Assembly (NCBI RefSeq): GCF_001612785.1
Contig: NZ_BDBC01000026.1
Coordinates: forward strand, 38,879 to 102,878
Direction: 5' to 3'
From: Nocardia beijingensis NBRC 16342
Lineage (GTDB): Bacteria > Actinomycetota > Actinomycetes > Mycobacteriales > Mycobacteriaceae
DNA length: 64,000 bases
Part shown: piece after piece, positions 59,700 to 64,000 of the stretch
How positions within the stretch are numbered: position 1 is the first letter of the stretch
How the letters are laid out: each line of letters opens with the position of its first letter
Translations under genes and position numbers: made by a program
Notes under the pieces: model-generated
What the model saw: the letters and a program-made list of their open reading frames with translations, nothing else
The model's database searches: none
Told to the model about the DNA's origin: nothing

Positions 59700-60157
59700 G
59701 CCAGGCTCCCTCCGTCGCGTCGAAGCTCCCCGCCCCTGTTGTCACCACTGGGAAGCGCGCTGAGCGAGTGCCGACGGCCCAGGGAGATACGATGCCGAAG
59801 TCCGATCCCCGAGCCGGAAACTCCGGCCAGCACAACTGAATACCTCCCCGACGTGGGCGCCGACGGTGCGCGTGCCACGGCGCGGTGACCCGTTCGCCCC
59901 CGCGTACGGGATCACACTGCTGCGCCCGGCAACTCATACGCTGACGACCCTCCTCATCGCTGGCGTGCCGCGGAACGGCTGTGCGCCACAGGCCAATCTG
60001 ACAGCCGGTTGTTACGGCAGGCCGAATATTGTCTTACGACGCACCAACGATTCTATGGTGAGTCGGGTTGCCGACGCATGTACAGACCCGAATCCCGGTG
60101 GCACCGCCCTGCCCCGCGCCGACTGGATTCCGTTGCGACGCAGCGGCGAAGCCGAGG
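59700..60157. other. 458-bp intergenic region upstream of the ESX substrate operon
   Basis: No gene is supported. It must hold the promoter of the minus-strand operon beginning at 59699. A less GC-rich patch at about 60010-60060 (ATATTGTCTTACGACG) is a possible site, but no clear -35/-10 pair was found. Confidence 0.55.
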
Positions 60158-61732
60158 TCAGGACGCGCCGACCGGGCCGTGCCGGTCCCGGAACCGTCGC
60201 TCGAATTCCGCGCGGTAGACCGACGGCGCCACCGAGGACGAAGACCGTTCCAGCACACCGTCGTCGGCGAGGTAGTAGATCGCCCGGCCGATCGCGATCT
60301 CGCCCGGCTCGACCGGCACGTACACCATCCAGCCCACGCTGATCCGATCGGCGCGCAAGTCCTCCGGCGGATAGGCCGCGAGGTCGGCGCCGCTGTCGCG
60401 GAGGAACCGCTCGACCCGGGCGAGCGCGTCCTCGCGCGGCATCGGCTCCGGCGCGGTCATGGTCACCCCGGCCATGGTGAGCTGGAAGAAGGCGCCGTCC
60501 ACATCGAATCGTTCGTCGTCGTCGAAGACACCGGCGAGGACGTCCCGCGTGACGCCGCCTGCTTCCGCCGCGGACACCAGCGCGCCGACGGCCGCCCGCC
60601 GCCGCTCGTTCGCGTCGTCGCCGAGCAGGCCGCCGACGATGTCGGCGGCGGTCTCCGCGCTCCACACGCCCGGCATCGCCTCGGCGAACCGGGCAGGCCC
60701 CGGTGACTCACCGCGATACCAGCGGCCGTTCTCCCACCAGTAGCAGAACGTCAGCAGACCGCTGGTGCAGCGGTGGTTCAGCACCTGTCCCGCCACCCAT
60801 TCCGGCGCGCCCGCGTACAGGTCGGGCAGCCGGACCCCGTCGTTGTAGGCCGCGGCCAGTTCCGGGGCGTTCCACACCCCGCCGGAGAGCACGGCGCGCC
60901 CGCCGGGCAGCGCGTACAGCGAACAGCCGCTGCGCTTTGCTCCCTCGAACCAGCTCACGGAGGGCAACAACCGTGGCCCCCATGGCGACCCGACCGCGAC
61001 GAACGCCGCGGCGAGCACCGCCCACCGGGCGGCCATGACCGGGAACAGCGGCAGCTCGTCCTCGCAAACGACGGCGCGCACGCCCGCCTCTCGGTCCGCC
61101 CGCGCCTGTGCCGCCGCCACCTGCGGCGGCCGCGCCTGACGGTCACCGTGTCCCAGGTAGGCGCCGAGCCAGACCGGCAGCGAATCCCGCGGAAACGCCG
61201 CGAGATCGGCGAGGTAGACCTCCGGCGGGAACAGCTGGTCGTCCGGGAACGGCTCGTCGCCGTAGTCGTAGTCGACCTCCATCCGGCCGTCGCTGGTCAG
61301 CGTGAAGAGCAGACGCCACCACGGCCCGTCCTCGAGCCCGGCCGCCAGCTGCCGATGGTCCCGGACCAGTGCGACGACCGCGGGATCGGGAGTCACTCGT
61401 ACGGCGCGCTCCTGCTCGTCGGCGTAGACGGCCAGCGCCACCTCCGCGGCCACCGTCAGCGCGAACACCGCGTCGACCCGCTGCCAACCCGGCGGCCCGC
61501 CCGCCGCGAGCTCGCGGGCGACCTGGTGCATGAGCGTCTTGGCCCGCTCGGCGACATCCTCGACCGGCGCCGCCTCGGACAAGGTGAAGCCGACGTCGGG
61601 CTCATCCGCCGACGGCTCGCTGTCCTGTTCGAGCTGCTGAGCCGCCGTTTCGGCCGAGTGCGCCGCGCTGTCCGCCGGTGTCTCGGCAGCGCCGAGTTCG
61701 TCGCCGGTGGCGTGGCCGCCTGATCTGGTCAC
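60158..61732 (-). CDS. DUF600/YezG-like domain protein (possible immunity-type)
   Basis: 524 residues, no signal peptide or transmembrane helix. An acidic, Ala/Glu-rich N-terminus is followed by a segment (about 130-210) with WWRLLFTLTSDGRMEVDYDY and the DDQLFPPEVYLADL block that resembles DUF600/YezG-type immunity proteins. Then come two further domains, one with NHRCTSGLLTFCYWWENGRW. The domain assignment is from memory and tentative. It is on the minus strand, 98 bp after the TY-Chap-like gene, and its stop precedes the ESX substrate operon. Confidence 0.5.
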   Translation of the reverse strand: MTRSGGHATGDELGAAETPADSAAHSAETAAQQLEQDSEPSADEPDVGFTLSEAAPVEDVAERAKTLMHQVARELAAGGPPGWQRVDAVFALTVAAEVALAVYADEQERAVRVTPDPAVVALVRDHRQLAAGLEDGPWWRLLFTLTSDGRMEVDYDYGDEPFPDDQLFPPEVYLADLAAFPRDSLPVWLGAYLGHGDRQARPPQVAAAQARADREAGVRAVVCEDELPLFPVMAARWAVLAAAFVAVGSPWGPRLLPSVSWFEGAKRSGCSLYALPGGRAVLSGGVWNAPELAAAYNDGVRLPDLYAGAPEWVAGQVLNHRCTSGLLTFCYWWENGRWYRGESPGPARFAEAMPGVWSAETAADIVGGLLGDDANERRRAAVGALVSAAEAGGVTRDVLAGVFDDDERFDVDGAFFQLTMAGVTMTAPEPMPREDALARVERFLRDSGADLAAYPPEDLRADRISVGWMVYVPVEPGEIAIGRAIYYLADDGVLERSSSSVAPSVYRAEFERRFRDRHGPVGAS

Positions 61733-61831
61733 GTCGTGGAAATCCCCTCGTCCACCGCATCGGAGCGGGCGTGCACGCCACGATGCCTGCTTTCGTTCAT
61801 CCGCGCCGCGCCGGTTCGCACGCGGCGCACG

Positions 61832-62275
61832 TCACGGCTCCTGCCGCAGGCCGAGCAGCGGCAGGTCCAGCTTGCGATTCGCCGAACGTTCGTTCCACGC
61901 GGCATAGGCCATGGCGGCGGGGGCGTCGATGCCGAACCCGTCGCGCAATCCGGTGACGACCATGCCGGCCAGCCGCCGGTATTCACTGGTCGGACTCGGC
62001 CAAGCGAGTTCGGCCCACCAATTGCTGTGGCTCGCATCGCGTTCCCGCCAACCCGACTCGGCGATCAGCGCACGTCCCGCAGCGCCCGCACGCAAGGCGG
62101 GATCGAGCCATTCGTCGTCGACCAATTCGGCCGAGAGCGCGTCGTCGAGCTGAAGGAACTGAGCGTATCGCCGTCGCGGTCCGGCCTCGGACTCGACCAG
62201 CTTCACGATGGAACCGGCACGTAACCCGGCGAGTTCCACGGCCAGGCCCGCGGCGAAATCTCCCCACCCGGTCAA
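61832..62275 (-). CDS. TY-Chap-like domain protein
   Basis: 147 residues. The region from LVESEAGPRRRYAQFLQLDD to HSNWWAELAWP resembles actinobacterial TY-Chap (T3SS/YbjN-chaperone-like) domains, as recalled. The start is TTG 62275, with AGGAG 5 bases upstream, and it overlaps the preceding DUF6301-type stop by four bases (TTGA). Such proteins are proposed chaperones or binding partners; no direct function is known. It probably works with its coupled neighbour. Confidence 0.55.
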   Translation of the reverse strand: MTGWGDFAAGLAVELAGLRAGSIVKLVESEAGPRRRYAQFLQLDDALSAELVDDEWLDPALRAGAAGRALIAESGWRERDASHSNWWAELAWPSPTSEYRRLAGMVVTGLRDGFGIDAPAAMAYAAWNERSANRKLDLPLLGLRQEP

Positions 62276-62763
62276 CTCTGCTCCTGCTGCTCCAGCTCGA
62301 TGGCCTGATCGTGCAATTCGAGCCAGGAATTGGCGGTCAGGGACAGTTGCACCGAGCGGCCCAGGTCCGCCACCACCAGTGTGGTCTCGGGACCCGCCCA
62401 CCTGACCTCGGCGGCGGCGCCGGGAACCCGGGTGGTCGGTTCGCCGAGTGCGCCGGTGAGCGCCGCGACCATCGCCACGAACGCGTCCCGCGAGCGCGCC
62501 CTTCCGTCCGCGTCGTCCGGAGCGAAATCGGTGACGCGCAGTTTGATATCGACGATCAGGCCGTCCCGGCCGTGAATCTTCCCGCTGGCCATCCCGAATC
62601 CGGCGTCCAGCATCGCCCGGTCCGGGTGGGCGGTCAGCACTTTCCAACGGAACGTCTCCGCCAGCCGCGGCACCGCGTCCATCGGCTCGGAGCCGTCGAG
62701 CTGCCGCAGGCCGGTGGCCAGGTCGACGATCTCGCCGTCGGTCAGCGCGCGCCACTCGGTCAT
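62272..62763 (-). CDS. DUF6301-like protein
   Basis: 163 residues. The opening MTEWRALTDGEIVDLATGLR, GMASGKIHGRDGLIVDIKLR and VRWAGPETTLVVADLGRSVQ are features I associate with Nocardia DUF6301 proteins. It has a mixed alpha/beta pattern, is cytosolic, and its function is unknown. It is coupled to the TY-Chap-like gene, and is preceded by a small gene 29 bp upstream. Confidence 0.65.
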   Translation of the reverse strand: MTEWRALTDGEIVDLATGLRQLDGSEPMDAVPRLAETFRWKVLTAHPDRAMLDAGFGMASGKIHGRDGLIVDIKLRVTDFAPDDADGRARSRDAFVAMVAALTGALGEPTTRVPGAAAEVRWAGPETTLVVADLGRSVQLSLTANSWLELHDQAIELEQQEQS

Positions 62764-62792
62764 GTGCCCACCTTAGGTCGTGACATCGGCGC

Positions 62793-63077
62793 TCACCGGG
62801 CGGACCTGCGACGATTGATCTCCTCGATCTTGCGGGCCAGCGCCTCCTTGCGCTCGCGGGCGTTGGAGCCGTCGAGCTGACCCGCGAACGCGGAGCGTGC
62901 CGCGTCGACCAGCGCGTCTGGCACCTCGGGATACGCGCGGGCGATCGCCCACAGCGCCTCCTCGGTCTTCATGTCGAGGCCGGTCTCCGTGCGGATGCCG
63001 CCGCCGGTCAGCACGGAGCGGAGCATCTCGTCGAAGTTCTCCCGCAGTTCGTCATCCGTTGGATGGTCGATCCGCAT
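62793..63077 (-). CDS. Small helical protein of unknown function
   Basis: 94 residues, starting MRIDHPTDDELRENFDEMLR and ending in a basic tail (EINRRRSAR). Highly charged, predicted mainly alpha-helical. The start is the second of two consecutive ATGs, since GAGGAGGA directly abuts the first. No family recognised. It is in the minus-strand run leading to the DUF6301-like gene, 48 bp after the Pro-rich gene. Confidence 0.65.
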   Translation of the reverse strand: MRIDHPTDDELRENFDEMLRSVLTGGGIRTETGLDMKTEEALWAIARAYPEVPDALVDAARSAFAGQLDGSNARERKEALARKIEEINRRRSAR

Positions 63078-63125
63078 CATTCCTCCTCACGTCGGTGGTT
63101 ACCTTGTCGCATCGTCGCCTTCCGG

Positions 63126-64000
63126 TCATCCGGCGAAGATCTCGGCGCGGCGGACGGGGTCGTCGACCACGGCTCGGATCAGCGCGCCGATGTCCATCTC
63201 CTCCGGCACCGAGCGATAGGTCAGCTCGCAGCGGACGGCACCGCCTACGACCACCGCGAAACGAGTGGTGCGCCACCCCACCGTGCCCCATTCGACGCCG
63301 ACGGGGCCGTCGAGCTCGACCGTGTGGTCGCCGACACGCAGCACGAGCCCGCCGTTATGCCGATAGAACACCACCGTGACTCCACCGAGCTCACCGTAGA
63401 CGCCATTGTGCGTGGCCACCTCGGACGGGTTGGCGCGCAGCGCGCCGGTGCTCGGGTCGAACTCGGCAGGCACACCGAATCCTGCGAAGGGACGGACGAA
63501 GACACCGCATCCCGAGTCCTGGGCGCGGTGCCCGTTCCCATGCGGTCCAAGGCCGTTGGTCCGCCGGGCGCCGTTCGCCGGTGACGCCATCGGCATGCCG
63601 GGGGGCATCGGGGGCATGGGCATGCCAGGGGGGACCGTGCCGTCGGGGTGAGCCGATCCGTTCGTGTCGCCCGGCCAACTCGGCGACGTCGGCGGATACG
63701 GCGGAGTGGACGGTTCCGGATACGAGGGTGTCGACGGTCCCGGAGTCGGCATCGACGGGTACGAGGGTGGGGCCGACGGGTATGGGGGTAGTGGTCCCGG
63801 CGGCGTCGGGTACGGAGGCGTCGGCTCGCCAGGTGTCGGCGGGCCGGGCCGGGTAGGAGGCGACGGCGGGTACGGAGACTGTGTGGGCGGTTCCGAAGGC
63901 GTGGGCCGGTACGGAGACTGCGTGGGAAGTTCAGGAGGTGACGGCGGTTCCGCAGGTGACGGCGGGACCGGCGGCACTGGCAGCGTCGGCGGCACCGGCG
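63126..64000 (-). CDS. Pro-rich protein with a C-terminal globular domain (partial)
   Basis: The frame is open to the window edge, so the N-terminus lies beyond it. The visible 290 residues are a Pro/Ser/Thr/Tyr-rich region (about 125 residues, with repeated PPYP/SYP motifs), a Gly/Pro/Met segment, then a ~110-residue C-terminal domain (FGVPAEFDPSTGALRANPSE to IRAVVDDPVRRAEIFAG). No signal sequence can be assessed. The function is unknown. It is the upstream gene of the cassette ending at 60158. Confidence 0.7.
   Translation of the reverse strand, partial: PVPPTLPVPPVPPSPAEPPSPPELPTQSPYRPTPSEPPTQSPYPPSPPTRPGPPTPGEPTPPYPTPPGPLPPYPSAPPSYPSMPTPGPSTPSYPEPSTPPYPPTSPSWPGDTNGSAHPDGTVPPGMPMPPMPPGMPMASPANGARRTNGLGPHGNGHRAQDSGCGVFVRPFAGFGVPAEFDPSTGALRANPSEVATHNGVYGELGGVTVVFYRHNGGLVLRVGDHTVELDGPVGVEWGTVGWRTTRFAVVVGGAVRCELTYRSVPEEMDIGALIRAVVDDPVRRAEIFAG

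Noticed and set aside
59866..60342. Plus-strand open frame upstream of the ESX substrate operon
   Set aside because: No ribosome site, Arg/Pro-rich sequence, and its second half is antisense to the DUF600-like gene.

Overview
The window is high-GC actinobacterial chromosome, most likely Nocardia or a close relative in the Mycobacteriales. The evidence is the infA-rpmJ-rpsM-rpsK-rpsD-rpoA-rplQ-truA run in the mycobacterial order, two full ESX (type VII secretion) loci, tandem lipoproteins of a Nocardia-type family, an F420-type oxidoreductase, and many GTG/TTG starts with GC-rich wobble positions. No tRNA, rRNA, CRISPR array, insertion sequence or phage gene was found.

Layout. (1) 1-3.6 kb: two tandem lipoproteins (the first cut by the window edge) and a membrane Ser/Thr kinase. 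(2) 4.0-17.1 kb: an ESX-4-type locus with an esx pair, a type VII-associated membrane protein (Rv3446c-like), eccC, eccD, mycP, a small secreted Cys protein, eccB and eccE. Its position beside the ribosomal cluster matches the mycobacterial ESX-4 site, but the esx pair is inverted. (3) 17.3-26.9 kb: general genes (FMN reductase, NmrA-like protein, methylthioadenosine phosphorylase, a CsoR/RicR-type copper sensor with a recognisable operator, an MFS/two-component/TAXI-receptor operon, an LLM oxidoreductase, Hsp20). (4) 27-31.9 kb: truA, rplQ, rpoA, rpsD, rpsK, rpsM, rpmJ and infA, all on the minus strand. (5) 32.2-38.9 kb: a ladder of repeated micro-ORFs leading into a 1441-residue EspI-like Pro-rich ParA/MinD ATPase, then DUF4254-like, GntR and GNAT genes. 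(6) 39.0-59.7 kb: a second complete ESX locus: eccC, mycP, eccD, eccA, eccB, eccE, then a long minus-strand substrate/chaperone operon (EspB/EspK-like, EspG, two YbaB-like, EspC-like, EspA/E-like, PE, PPE, EspG, two Esx). (7) 60.2-64 kb: minus-strand genes resembling DUF600-type, TY-Chap-type and DUF6301 proteins, and a Pro-rich protein running off the window.

How they work together. Each ESX locus encodes the EccB/C/D/E membrane complex, a mycosin protease and its own Esx substrates. The second adds EccA, PE/PPE, two EspG chaperones and Esp-like proteins, as in mycobacterial ESX-1/2/3/5, so it is likely a functionally separate secretion system. Candidate ECF-sigma promoters precede the esx pair and eccB of the first locus. 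Several hairpins mark transcript ends between convergent genes.
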